Positions 23,070 through 35,400 of a stretch of 64,000 nt of DNA are shown piece by piece. The position numbers were made by a program, and so were the translations under genes. The notes beneath the pieces were generated by a model. That model was not told where the DNA came from, searched no databases, and saw only the letters and a list, made by a program, of their open reading frames with translations. Origin of the DNA: Hydrangea macrophylla (taxonomy: Eukaryota; Streptophyta; Magnoliopsida; Cornales; Hydrangeaceae); assembly GCA_033977485.1 (NCBI GenBank), contig CM066988.1, positions 54,249,649-54,313,648 of the forward strand, written 5' to 3'. Each line of letters starts with the position of its first letter. Positions within the stretch are counted from its first letter, which is position 1.

Positions 23070-23483
23070 AGCAGAGAGGTGAAAGAGAGTTGCTAACTAC
23101 ACCTATCAAATTTCCCACTACACCTGTAATTTCTCTCTACATTAAATGCTGCATATGCAATTCCTCACTTCATAATTTTGGGTGTAGAGAAAAAGTTGGA
23201 GTGAATCCTTGGCCATCAAACATTGTTCAAGTCTTAAACTCTTCGGCCTCCACTAGCTTCTTTAAAAGCTGCAATAAAAAATGGGAAAAAAAAGCATTAA
23301 AAAAACTGTATTTTTCAATTTATGTACAAAAAAAAAAATCACACTCTTAATCGGGGCGGGGCGGGGCGGGGGCGGAAAGAGGTACAATGCGGGGCGGGAC
23401 GGGAGCGAGGAGAGGGTTCAGTGAAACAGGGTAGGGGCAGGGTATGGGGGCCCCGTCCCATACCTGCCCTGTTGCCATCCTTA
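21994..23483. mobile_element. hAT-like non-autonomous element, 1.5 kb
   Basis: The GC-rich ends TGGGGATGGTAATGGGGCGG and CCTGTTGCCATCCTTA are inverted repeats of a hAT type. The flanks TAAATAAA (21986-21993) and CAAACAAA (23484-23491) match at 6 of 8. The subterminal zones are G-rich on both sides (22010-22160 and 23350-23470). The interior has a CT-rich leader-like stretch with (CT)n at 22353-22395, CCTCCTCTTCCNCCGCC repeats, and a (TC)n(AC)n tract at 23025-23069. No transposase motif was seen; the ORF at 22640-22948 is not recognised. The centre could be the promoter of a lost transposase gene or a captured leader. Confidence 0.65.
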
Positions 23484-23525
23484 CAAACAAAGAAGCAAAA
23501 TGCTACTAATCCCAATAACTAAATA

Positions 23526-23818
23526 CTCTCTCCGTCCCATAATAAGTGTCCATTTATATTTTGCACATTGTTTAAGAGCGTTGTATAATTTTAGTTTTTT
23601 TGGTTCATTAAAGGATTACTTTCCAATTTTGCCCTTAGATGTGATGAGTGTTTGACTTTTTGTTTGTTTTGATGTCACAAATAAATGCTACTTTCTCTTT
23701 ATTATAAGGGCAGTTTTGAAAAGTAAGTAAAAAATATATGCCAATTTAGGAAAGTGGACACTTATTGTAGAACATCCAAAAAAAGAAATATGAACACTTA
23801 TTATGGGGACAGAGGGAG
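23526..23818. mobile_element. Stowaway MITE 2
   Basis: Ends CTCTCTCCGTCCCATAATAA and TTATTATGGGGACAGAGGGAG, the latter quoted from 23799; shortened, GGGGACAGAGGGAG. TA flanks both sides (23524-23525, 23819-23820). Confidence 0.88.
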
Positions 23819-24215
23819 TAATAGAGTAAGAAGGTCAGCATGAGCTCATTTAAGTATATCACCTTTCAATAAAATAGGTCAATTCAAGATAACAATAATA
23901 CATGAAAGAATTCATCTCCCTCTCTCTCTCTCTCTCGCCAAAGTGTCCAATCTGGATGCAAACCAATCTTTATCTTATGTTTTGTTTAAATCATATATAT
24001 ATATATATACATATATTTATTTTTTTCGCATATTGAATCTCTTAACTCTAAAAAATTAACAGAAAAAAAACATCTTTCTGGTTTCCTATTTCAACTTATT
24101 AAGACTTTGACCCAAAAAATTCAAAAAGATGTTTAAAAACGAAAATTTGTGATGTGCCAGTGGTGTGCCAGATAAAAAAAATGAACTAAGAAACTCACAA
24201 GTTTCATTCTGCAAC

Positions 24216-24390
24216 AATGTTACACCCACTCCTCAAATTATACCCCAAACTACATTTTATGCTTTAAATACATGTACTTTGTGTTGTTTAAATTTTTCAC
24301 ATTTTTCTGTACACCACTTACACAGCACAAAGTATTTACGTTTAAAGCAAGGTTATGATTTGAGGTGTGATTAGAGGAGTGAGTAGAGCA
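24216..24390. mobile_element. Hairpin MITE, family shared with 18105-18255
   Basis: ATGTTACACCCACTCCTCAA on the left is inverse to GAGGAGTGAGTAGAGCAT on the right, and TTTTATGCTTTAAATAC is inverse to GTATTTACGTTTAAAGC. The core (TTTATGCTTTAAAT, ACCACTTACA, TTTAAAGC) recurs at 18105-18255, and the right end resembles 3255-3305. The target duplication was not resolved. Confidence 0.6.
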
Positions 24391-24448
24391 TTATTCTTTC
24401 TTTGTGTGTCCTACCAGATGAGGTCACTGTCAATACAATAAAAATATA

Positions 24449-24724
24449 CTCCCTTCATCCCATATTAAGAGTCTCTTTTGGGAATTCCAAATTATTAAGG
24501 GAACAACCTTAATTTTGGTGAGATTTTCAACTTTTCAATATTGTCCTTTTTTAAATTCAAAATTATAGTGTCACATAAAAATAAAAATAAAAAAGAGGGA
24601 AGACTAGGATATAACAAAGGGCAAATTTGAAAAGTGTGTATTAAAATACTTTGACATATAAAAAAGACTCTTAAAATGGGACATAAAAATGGCATTAAGG
24701 ACTCTTAATATGAGACAGAGGGAG
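24449..24724. mobile_element. Stowaway MITE 3
   Basis: Ends CTCCCTTCATCCCATATTAA and CTTAATATGAGACAGAGGGA, then G, with TA on each side (24447-24448, 24725-24726). Confidence 0.88.
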
Positions 24725-24778
24725 TATATAATTAGGACAAATTGATGCCGACCTCCCTCATGAAAGTCAAATTTTTTT

Positions 24779-25805
24779 GGGTAAATTACACAAACCTCTC
24801 CTGAGGTTTGCCTTAATTACACGGACCTCCCCTGAGGTTTCGAAAATTAGACCTCCCTTGAGGTTTGTAATTAAGTAACAAAACGCCTCATTTCCTAATG
24901 GTCCGTTAGTTTTTTACACTCGCCTACCTTGAAAATTACAATTAGCCCCCCTAATATTATAAAATTGTCATACTAAGCCCCCTTTCTTTTATATTTTTGT
25001 GCTAATTATAAAATCTCTCCTCCCTCCTATGTTTTTGGGTTAATTTTTTTAGTATTAATTTATATCTACACAAAATACATATAATTAGGTCCCAAAATTT
25101 TTTTTTCCCAAACAAACCTCTGAGCCCCCCGCCCCCTTCCCGTATTAATTTTCTAGATCCGCCCATGCCCTTATGCTTCAAAAGTGGACACTTGACCCCC
25201 TGTGATTGTGTACTAAAATAGAACTGTACGTTATGATTTCACTCAAAGAGCGTTAACCCCAAAATTAACATCACAAAAGGTGTTAAGTGTTTATATTTTA
25301 AACCAATTTTAGAATTTTTGTCAGTTTTGAGTGAAACCATAACAGTTCCATTTTAGTCCACAATCACAGGGGGTTAAGTGTCCAATTTTGAAGCATAGGG
25401 GCTGTGGCGGATCTAGAAAATTAATACAGGGGGGCTTGACAGAGGTTTGTTCGGGAAATAAATTTTTTTTTTGACTTATTTACATGTATTTTGTGTATAT
25501 TTTGTGTAGATGATATAAATTAATACTAAAAAAAACAACCCAAAAACATAGAAAAGAGGAGGGATTTTATAATTAGCACAAAAATATAAGAAAAAGGGGG
25601 CGTAGTATGCTAATTTTATAATATTAGGGGGGTTAATTGTAATTTTTAGAGGAGGTTAATGTAAAAAAAACTAACGGACCGTTACGGGAGGGGGTATTTT
25701 GTTACCTAATTACAAATCTCAAGAGAGATCCGTGTAATTTTTAAAACATCAGAAGAGGTCCATGTAATTAAGACAAACCTCAGGGGAGGTTTGTGTAATT
25801 TACCC
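24779..25805. mobile_element. Foldback element, 1027 bp
   Basis: Nearly the whole element is one inverted repeat. The left arm (24779 to about 25270) starts GGGTAAATTACACAAACCTC and the right arm (about 25290 to 25805) ends AGGTTTGTGTAATTTACCC. Matching inner blocks include GACCCCCTGTGATTGTG against CACAATCACAGGGGGTT, and ATTAATTTTCTAGATCCGCC against GGCGGATCTAGAAAATTAAT. There is no coding sequence. Long terminal inverted repeats and a T-rich flank fit a Mutator-like or foldback element; the target duplication is unclear in the T runs. Confidence 0.82.
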
Positions 25806-26347
25806 TTTTTGTTTTACAACAATGACATGAAAAATTGAGTTCACAAGTGGTGAACAGCTAAAGAGAGCGAAATATCTACTAGGATACCTCCTAAATGATG
25901 CTGACTGCTGATTATGACGCAGCCTGGTTAGCTGGTTGTTTTCAGATCTTCGGTCGGTGGATAAAGAGATGCCAATGTTGCTGAAAAATCATTTCACACT
26001 TGGAAAAACCGATAAAAATTTACCTAAACCGACCGCGAACACCCCAACTTGAAGTCATTATCAAAACAGAGGACACATGCTAAAGGTCTCTCTCTCTCAA
26101 GATCTCTCTCTCTCTATATATATATATATACATCCGACGGTCAAAACAGACATCCTCTTTAATAAAGAGATGACGCCCTCTTTAGAGCCTGAGAGTATAC
26201 ATATATATATATATATATATCTACTACTTATTCACATATTATTTTAGGTGGATTCTGATTACTAGGAATCATAATACCAGTAATCATTTTACCAGGAATC
26301 TGAATCTCTGCAGAATGTTTGTTTCACCTGTAGAATTCTAGTTAGAT
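25806..26347. other. Non-coding spacer with CT and AT microsatellites
   Basis: No gene is seen. (CT)n lies at 26086-26118, and (TA)n at about 26117-26132 and 26198-26221. CATCCTCTTTAATAAAGAGATGACG contains the inverted repeat CTCTTTAATAAAGAG near 26154. Confidence 0.5.
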
Positions 26348-26350
26348 TTA

Positions 26351-26632
26351 GAGTGTGTTTGATAACCCAATTAAGTGGTGAAAATGAAAATTTTTATCAC
26401 TTAATTTTTTTCAGTGCGTTTGATAATAAACCACTTAATGGAAAAAGTAGTTAAAAATCCACTGAAAACGTTAAGTGAAAATTTTCTACTGAAAATAATC
26501 ACTGAATGCATTCTATTTTAGTTCTTGATACACTGTTTTCAATATTGAAAATACAAATCACTTAAAATTTTCAGTACTTAAATTCAACACTTAATTTTCA
26601 GTACTTAATTTTCAATTTTATCAAACACACCC
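26351..26632. mobile_element. Tourist-like MITE
   Basis: Ends GAGTGTGTTTGATAA and TTATCAAACACACCC are inverted repeats, flanked by TTA (26348-26350 and 26633-26635), the PIF/Harbinger target. The interior repeats CACTTAATTTTCAGT motifs in both directions. Confidence 0.8.
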
Positions 26633-26635
26633 TTA

Positions 26636-27626
26636 GTGTTTGGTAGGGTCAAGGAAAATGAAATGGAAATATGGCTAAATACCTAAGCTACCCTTGAAGG
26701 CTAAAAGAATGTATGAGTTAAAATCAAATTGGCAATCCTCTAAAAATGGAGGGTGATTAAAAAAATAATGGTATAAATCTAAAAATCAATGACGTATAAA
26801 AAAAATGAGATAAATAGAGTAATTAAGACATGAACATGAATCTAAACTATTACACATAGTTAAAATGTATTTGAATGATAACAAAAGATATATTATATTT
26901 TTAAGCATATAACATGTATAGGTCTAACGTACAAATCACAATATGTCAAATATGTAATTATTGTAATATCATATAGACTTTTCAATCATTAACATTTAAC
27001 AACCAAAATTTGAATTCAGTCATTAAACTAACATCAAATATAATGTTTCAAGCATATAAATCATTATAACAATCTCATCTACCAATCTCTCCATTTTAGA
27101 AAATAATAATAATTATAATCATAAATTTCTTCTGATCACATTATTTGTTTGTTTAATAGTCTAATAAAGGCTAATTTAGGTATTATGAAAATAGTAAATC
27201 AAAACCCCAGTAATCCTTAGGAATACCACCTCCAAGATAGGATTTAGAATCCACGCTATTTTCCACCTTTGGGTGGATTCTAAATCCAGTGAGACCCACA
27301 ATTCATTAAAATTCCATGAACCAAACAAAGATATATTTTAAGATTACTAGTAATCTTCGGGTGGAATCAAAATTCACGCTAAGAATCCATGAACCAAACG
27401 AGCCTTAATGAAAACAGAGTATGTTTGAAAAACAGTACTGTTCATCTGTCAAATCATTCATTGGTCAATTATTATAAAATCCCTTTATTATACCATAATT
27501 ATGCGTAAACTGTAATAAGTATGTATTGATTGTGTGAGGGTCATTATATCCTTGCAAATTAATAATTATATTCAGATCAGCTTTTAAAATTTTATTTAAT
27601 ATAATAATGAAGATTCAATCAATAAT
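26636..27626. other. AT-rich spacer, possible Harbinger-like remnants
   Basis: No gene is seen. GTGTTTGGTAGGGT at 26636 and ATGAACCAAACGAGCC followed by TTA near 27396-27414 look like inverted ends of a second Tourist/Harbinger element, and GGTGGATTC motifs occur at 26249, 27283 and (as GGTGGAATC) 27360. The evidence is too weak for a separate call. Confidence 0.35.
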
Positions 27627-28120
27627 ATTATGTCTAATTACATTTAGGTCAACAAATTATGGAATATTTATCATTCACTTCTTACAATGTCAACAATAAC
27701 AGCGGGTTACTAATTGGTCACAAATATTTACATATAGGTCAACTTTTTCCCTCAAATTTAGGATTTATATATTGTAGTATATCTAACTACATTACGGTCT
27801 ACAGTTTTTGGAATATTTTTCATTCACTTAAAAAAAATAATGTCAACAATAGTGGCTGTTTGGGAATTGATCACTAATATTATATTTAGGTCAACTTTTT
27901 CCCTCAAATTTAGGATTTCTATATTGTATTATGTCTAATTACATTTAGATCAACAACTTTTGGAATCTTTGTCATTCACTTATAAAAAAATGCCAACAAT
28001 AGTGGCTATTTACGAATTGGTCACTAATATTTACATTTATGTTATCTTTCCCCTCAAATTTAGGATTTTTAAATTGTATTATACCTAATTACATTTAGGT
28101 CAACAAATTTAGGCACATTA
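27627..28120. repeat. Tandem repeat, unit about 150 bp, 3.3 copies
   Basis: Units start at 27627, 27776, 27928 and 28078 (partial) with ATTATGTCTAATTACATTTA or a close variant. Each unit then carries TTGGAATNTTTNTCATTCAC, GTCAACAATAGTGGC, AATTGGTCACTAATATTTAC and CCCTCAAATTTAGGATTT. Spacing is 149, 152 and 150 bp, with visible divergence between units. Confidence 0.88.
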
Positions 28121-28523
28121 CCAATAACTGTTGTATTAAAATCATGAGTAAAATTTCCTATTACCACTTCAATATGAGTAAAATTTCCTATTACCAAGAA
28201 TGAAAAGATAAATTAAAAATGTCAAAGTCAAGTCTTAAAAATCCTATCAAATTGACTTTTACTCGAATCTCATACTAAATCATCAATAAAATGATCAATT
28301 AGCACTTCAAAAGTGCTCTATAATTGTAGAACAAAATTCATACTAATTTGAATTTAACTCAAATCTCATACTAAATCGTCAACAAAATTATCTATTAGTA
28401 CTTCAAAATGGAACATATACTACCAAGAATGAAAAAACCAACTAAAAAACCTCAAGATTAGGTTCAGTTTCAAAAACTTTAAAATACTCTAATTTTTTTT
28501 AATATCTATTACCACTCCAAAAT
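28121..28523. other. Non-coding spacer left of gypsy A
   Basis: No gene is seen. ATGAGTAAAATTTCCTATTA occurs twice, near 28145 and 28176. CTCAAATCTCATACTAAATC-like phrases also recur near 28264 and 28358. Confidence 0.5.
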
Positions 28524-29085
28524 TGTTACACCCGTTCCAAAGTTGCATTCATTTTAATGATCATATTTGAATTGTGAAAATTATTAATGTTTATTAATAA
28601 TTTGAGATGGAGTTGACTGTGAGCTAACGGTGAGGTGTCAGTGAAGACACAGGAACATGGTAATTCATGATCCATTGGCATAGTTAAATGACATTTATAT
28701 GATTTAAATGTTATTGAAATACCTGGTATTTCGTGAATAGTAAATTTACCTGTGCAGAGTAATTTCTACTAATTTTGATATAATTTTAGATTATTTTGAA
28801 CACTGTGGTGAGAATGTGAGTGATACGTTGTTTCAAAGGTAGGTGGTATAGAGATTCCATAGAAATTAGTTTTGGATCTTTATTTTGGACCCAAACGGAA
28901 CTAAGACGAAACTTTTATAAATTTAACTTTCACTCATAATATAATAAAGTAGACGTTTAATACGTTTCGGGAGATAATTAGAAGTTTTGAAAACTCGTGG
29001 GGAGATAACCATAATTTGCAAAAGCCGTGCCTATGAATAGATAAGCTTGAGATTTTTGTCATGCAAAACTTACTAAAAATATCTT

Positions 29086-29122
<37 letters not shown>

Positions 29123-30628
29123 CAGGGAAGGGGATTTGTTGCTAGGAGCTTTGCGACGATGATCAATGACCTTTCGTTCGTCAGTTTTTCCCCTGATTCT
29201 AGATTTGAACTCCTTGAGGTAAGAGCTATGTTTTGATACCTCTTAGGTCGCGTTTGGCTAACTTTTTTTGAAAATCTAATTTCTAAAAATTTGAGAAAAA
29301 TCAGGTAAAACTTGTAGGAATCGCGTGTAAACTGAGATCTGACGTTTATTCGGGCCTCTAGTTGATCCTTCAAAGTTTTAGAGAAATTGCACAAGATATG
29401 AATTCTAGATATATGAAATATATGAAAATTACATGTTTTGATATCGACTTTGATATTTTGGATCCGGGCGAAATTCATGTATTAATTAGGCCCGTTAATT
29501 ATGCACGTGAAACTGTAATAAAAGCATGTATAACTGTTTATGTGAGCATGCTATGTGTCAACTTGGGTCAAAGGGGAGTTTGGTGCAATTTCATCCGGGA
29601 GTAAGCTCCTCGAATCTTGAGGATTGCGATGTTGAGTGTGGTTGTGTCTGGTATCGAGGAAGGCCCAACCAGGACACGGTACCTGGTATAGAGGAAGGCC
29701 CAACTAGTGTACGGGATGCATGGGACAGGTGTGCCTTCTATGGCATCGGTTCCATTTACCGGATGAATGCGTACCACTGAATCTAGAGACTATTTTGATG
29801 TGTTTTGATGTTTTAAACATGAATTGTCAAAGAAGCATACATTTAGAATTGTACACTCGACATATAGCTGAGTAGTGGAGATTTACTCCATTACAGGTGG
29901 TAAGAAACGAGGAAAAAAGAAGCGTGAAGAGTGAGGCCGAGGAATATCGGGGGATCATTCCAAACTTGTAATAAGAATTGGGAATTTGTAATATGTCGTA
30001 ATGGAATCTTGGCATGGGTTTGAGATCTGATAATCTGTAATAGAACTCTTGTAAATTATGTTTTGATTTGTTAAAATACGGTTGTGTTTATTTGGAATTG
30101 AATTGGAGAAAACTTGACTTTGAGTTGCTGCAGAATTGTGCAGTTTTGGGAGAGATCAGTCGAATGGGTTCTCAACACAGTCGACTAGACCCCTGTGTTC
30201 TTGAAAGATCTCTTCAATTTTTAGAGGATTCAATCGACTGCAGGAGGGGTATCAGTCGACTGATTTTTGCATGAAAACATGTCATTCTGCTAGAATTGGT
30301 TCAGTAGACTGGACAAGGTACCAGTCGACTGAGCAATTGAGGCCACAGTCGACTGGGTCCCTGACACAGTCGACTGGACTGGGATATTGGACTTCTACAC
30401 ATTCTTCTTTTGAACTCCAGTCGACCGGGTGCCCACTCCAGTCGACTGGACCTCTGTTTTCAAAATGGATTCTTTTGTAAGTGTTCCAATTGGCAAAACT
30501 TTTTCTAACTCTGATTTTAATGAATCATACTTATGCTTTCTGCTGCTATATTACTTAAATGGAATTGGATGAGCCTTGGTGGCGAGCCACGTGTCCTATT
30601 CCCGCACATAGTGGGATGGGTCGTGACA
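28524..30628 (+). repeat. 5' LTR of gypsy element A (about 2.1 kb)
   Basis: It starts TGTTACACCCG and ends GGGTCGTGACA, a common pairing in plant chromovirus-type gypsy LTRs. It is followed after a few bases by TGGTATTAAAGTTATAGG (30634 on), a primer-binding site close to the initiator tRNA-Met complement. (GA)n lies at 29090-29122. Between 30150 and 30450 the palindrome CAGTCGACTGG or a close form recurs about ten times. No second LTR of this family is in the window, so the left boundary rests on the motif only. Confidence 0.65.
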
Positions 30629-31149
30629 TTTAGTGGTATTAAAGTTATAGGTAACAAAACTTTGGGAACCTGCGACGTCGAGCGGAGTGTTGAGTGTTTT
30701 GGCATATATTCTAGAATGCATTCATTCCTGGTAGAGATGATTGATGCATATGTATGTTGTTGTGCATACATGACTTTGGTTATTGTCATACATGCATAGT
30801 GGTTATGCATCAGTAATAATGAGTGACGGTGACCGAGAATTGTCATCACATACCCGACGTATGAATGAAATGATAGAAATGATTGGAAACATGGGAGACA
30901 TGATACGGAATATAGCAGAATGATTGCCTCTAACACCTCCATTCAAACCAGCACCAATAGCTGTGGTACATGCACCTGAGAATAGAGGTATGAGATCCGT
31001 GTCTGAATAGTCTGCTAGAAAGAAACCAACGGAATTTTAGGGAACGGCTGACACAACGCTAGCAGAGTATTGAGTCATGGACATGGAGAGAATTTTCGAT
31101 CTATTTCGATGTCCGATAGGGAGAAGATTGAGAACGCAAGTGATGTATT
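30629..31149 (+). pseudogene. Gypsy A leader and start of gag (split by copia B)
   Basis: After the primer-binding site, a gypsy gag appears with stops: APENRGMRSVSE near 30975, then GTADTTLAEY, DMERIFDLFRCPIGRRLRTQ at 31080-31139. It breaks off at 31149, where element B begins. The same gag resumes at 57849 with LRGEAQNWWVNVLDQGAP. The 5-bp flanks GTATT (31145-31149) and TTATT (57849-57853) differ at one base, as expected of an old target duplication. Confidence 0.8.
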
Positions 31150-32469
31150 TGTTAGGAAAACTGCGTTCCCAGAATCCGTTGACAGCGCGTATAAGTTGGT
31201 ACTGCAAAAATTTACATGAAAGCTACAATATCCCTACAAGGGCGAAACTAGGATTACCTTGAACTGCAAAACGGATTGCTGTAGTAGGTGAATCGAGAAT
31301 ACGGGCTCGATAAGAGCTCACGATCTTCTACCGTATTCCTCTGCTGCCAGAATATCGAACTGAGTGTGGGCTCTATCGAAATCCTTTCTGTTTTCTACTC
31401 TCCCTCTTTTACGCTATCTTTTCTATTCTGAGTTAAAATAATCTTGATGGAAAAATGCAACCTGAGAGGAGAGCCCAATCAGCATATATATAGGCTATGA
31501 TAGGGACCATAAGAAGTCAATAAGGAATAAGCTTCCTTATGGAATTAGGAAACCCCAATTCGAACTGAATCAGATTCCTATTTCCATAAATTATAATTCA
31601 TACCACTACAGAATTATAATTACACTCCTACCATTATCTCAAAAATATATTTCGAGCTCCATGTTATTAAATGCTTATTATCTCCACACGTTAAGATTAT
31701 AAATACCCATTAATTAAATATAATTACTGACAATCATATTTAATTAATCTCTTAAAATTTCTTGAGATCCTCTGATTAACTTATTTGATATGTCGGATAC
31801 AAAATTCACCTGCAGGGTTTGACATAATCAAAACTTATAAGCTTTTTTCTAGGGGATATCATCAATCCCAAAATTGAGACATGGACTCCATCATTAATTT
31901 ATATCCACCACACAATCAATATTGTCACCCAATCTAATGAGATATTGACCCATTTAAGGATCTCACCCTTTTAGGGATCACAGTGTAACTATCAAATGCA
32001 CGTGTCTACAAATTAACTTAGGATTTAGAGCATAAGCACTCATAATAGCCTTGAGGTATTAATTATCTTATAAGTCAGTATAAAGATAATTACCCCAAGT
32101 CGGTCCCGTTTAATACACAAAGTGTACCATCATAGTGAGTTGAAACTCTACCGTTTCCTGTAGTCAAGACAAGCCTACTACAACACCATGCTGCTGTCAT
32201 ACAGATGATGTGTTCAATCCCATCTAAGACTGTAAACCAAAATCTTACATTCTACAATATCTGATGGTCTGATCTTCCGTGTGTAAGCTGAACTCTACAA
32301 ACCAAACCACGTACTATGTAGAATGAGAGACACACATGCATAATATTAAATAAATAATATAATACAAACATTGCCCACACAGATTCTCATAAAACTAGAA
32401 TAACTGATTTTATTGAATGAATAATAAATCAACTACATAAAGGATGGCTTTTAGTATATATCCCTAACA
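31150..32469 (-). repeat. Copia B 3' LTR (1320 bp)
   Basis: In + strand reading it starts TGTTAGGAAAACTGCG and ends TATCCCTAACA. It matches 56530-57848 throughout, and 8033-9648 apart from about 280 bp missing here. On the - strand AGCCTATATATATGC (near 31480) may be the TATA region. Confidence 0.92.
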
Positions 32470-32484
32470 ATCTCCTACTTAGAC

Positions 32485-35400
32485 TCAAAGCCATGATGCG
32501 ACACACCTCACTCCTATCCCTTCTATGTGACTATCAAAAGTCTTGGCCGATAAGCTCTTGGTGAAAGGATCTGCCAGGTTATTTGCTGATGCTATCTTGG
32601 TCACTTCAACATCACCTCTTTGCACTATCCCTCGTATCAGGTGATACTTACACTCAATGTGTTTTCCCTTCTTATGGGCCCTAGGTTCCTTTGAGTTAGC
32701 AACTGTTCCGCTATTATCGCAATAAAGGATAATAGCCGATTGTACCGCAGGTACTACTCTTAGATCCATAAGGAAGATTATGAGCCAAACGTTCTCCTTA
32801 GCGGCTTCCGAAGTAGCAACATACTCGGCTTCCATCGTGGAATCAGCAATACATGACTGCTTGATACCCCTCCAACTAACGACTCTACTTCTTAAGGTAA
32901 ACACATATCCTGAGGTAGACTTTGTGGAATCCCTATCTGGCATGAAATCAGAATCTGTGTACCCAATGGGTACAAGACTGTCTGCTTGGTAAACTAACAT
33001 ATAGTCTCGAGTCCTTTTCAGGTACTTGAGAATATTTTTCAGCGCAGTCCAATGTTCTTGCCCTGGATTAGACTGATATCTACTAACCATGCCAACAGCA
33101 AAGCAGATGCCATGTTTAGTACATAGTATAGCATACATTAGGCTTCCTAATGCCGAGGCATAAGGAACTGCCTTCATCTTCTCTATCTCATCAGGTGTCT
33201 TAGGACACTGATCCTTAAATAGAGTAATTCCATGTCTGAAGGGAAGGAATCCCTTCTTGGAATCTTGCATGCTAAACCTAGCAAGAATATTATCGATATA
33301 AGTGCCTTGTGACAAGCCCAACATCCTATTCTTGCGATATCACATAAGCTTTATCCCTAGGATGTGACCGGCTTCTCCCAAGTCCTTCATATCGAATTGA
33401 CTAGATAACCATACCCTTACAGAAGATAATGCCACATTGTTTTCGATTAGCAAGATATCATCCACATATAGTACTAAGAACACCAGGATGCTTCCATCAT
33501 GTTTCTTGTAAACACAGGATTCATCTGCTCATTGATCAAAACCAAAAGACTTGATTGCTTTATCAAAGTAGATATTACAAGACCTAGATGCCTGCTTAAG
33601 TCCATAAATTGACTTCTTAAGCTGGCAAAACATGTGTTCTTGGCCCTTCACGATGAACCCGTCTAGTTGCACTATATAGATAAACTCGTCAAGATTCCTA
33701 TTAAGAAATGCTTTCTTGACATCCATTTGCCAAATTTCATAATTGAAATGTGCAGCAATGAATAAGAGAATCCGGATAAACTTTAGCATGGCCACCAGCA
33801 AAAAAGTTTTCTCATAATCGATTCCTTCATTTTGAGTGAACCCTTTCATAACAAGCCTTGCTTTAAAGGTTTTTACCTTACCGTCTGCTCCTATCTTCTT
33901 CTTATAGATCAACTTGTATCCAATGGGTTTTATTTCATTGGGTGGTTCTACAAGATCCCAGAATTGATTGGAGTACATAGACTCTATTTCAGACTTCATA
34001 GCCTTTTGCCAAAGATCTACATCTTTATCTTGGAGTGCTTCATTGTAGTTACAGGGATCAGTACCTTGTTCATCAGGGACCCGGTCATAAGACTCTCCCG
34101 AGAACATATACCGATCAGGTTGAATAATAACCCTCGCACTATGACGAGGCACAACCTGTGTCTGTGTATCATTGATATTTTATTGTGAAGATTCTGAACC
34201 TAATACACCATTATCTGCACGCTGTTTTGGTTCAGGAACCTGTGTATTAATGGTTGGTTTGGGATCTACACGATTTTTGATAATCCTCCCACTATGACGT
34301 GGTAATAGAATATCGATAACTCTTTCTTGTGGTGTTTCTTCTCGTACCGATGGTATCGAAGAAGTATGTGTCGGTGTCTCTCCTCTCATTTCCTCTAGAA
34401 CAATACGGCTTCCGGGCTTGTTGTCCATAACATAGTCCTGTTCTAAGAATGTGGCATTGATACTAACAATAACCTTCTGATCCTTAGGACTATAAAATAG
34501 ACCACCTTTAGTTCCTCTTGGATAACCAACAAAGAAACATACTTCTGTTCTCGATTCCAATTTTTCTGAGTTCCTTTTCTGCACATGTGCTGGACTACCC
34601 CAGATCCGAACATACTATAAACTAGGCTTTCGCCCAGTCCACAATTTGTGGGAGTAGTAAGTATTGACTTAGATGGTACCAAGTTTAGAATGTATGCAGC
34701 TGTCTGTAATGCGTGTCCCCAAAAGGAAATTGGTAAATCTGAATAACTCATCATAGATCTTACCATGTCCATGAGAGTCATGTTCCTTCCTTCTGCTACA
34801 CCGTTCTGTTGAGGTATACGGGGTGCAGACAACTAGGATGTAGTCCCTTACTCTAACAAGTATTCCCTAAACTCTCCCAAGAGGTACTCTCCACCACGAT
34901 CAGATCGTAGTGTCTTCATACATTTACCCAGATGTTTCTCCGTTTCAGCCTTGAAGTCTTTGAATTTCTCAAAGCATTCAGACTTACGCCGTATCAAATA
35001 AATGTACCCATACCTTGAGTAATTATCGATGAAAGTGACAAAGTAATCAAATCCCCCTCTTGCTTGGACAGTTATAGGACCACACAAATCAGAGTGAACC
35101 AGTTCGAACGGCTCTTTTGCTCTATAGCCCTTGGCCGAGAACGGCCTCTTGGTCATTTTACCTTCCATGCAGGATTCACGGACTGGAAGTGCCTCCACTT
35201 CCAATGAACCTAATGGCCCATTTTGAACCAGTCTTTGAATCCTTTTCAAATTAATATGACCAAGGCGTAAGTGTCAATGATGAGTTTGGTTCATCCTCAA
35301 AGGTTCTTTTCTCTTAAATGGCAAACTATTTGTGTTATTCAATTTATTAAGTTGCAGTATTGGAGAGACATGATTTATAATATAAAGATCATCCACCAAT

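Noticed and set aside
27627..28120. Possible CRISPR-like regular repeat
   Set aside because: Whole 150-bp units are repeated with no unique spacers, and this is plant DNA.
31077..31262. 61-residue ORF spanning the gypsy A/copia B junction
   Set aside because: It fuses gypsy gag with copia LTR sequence by chance.
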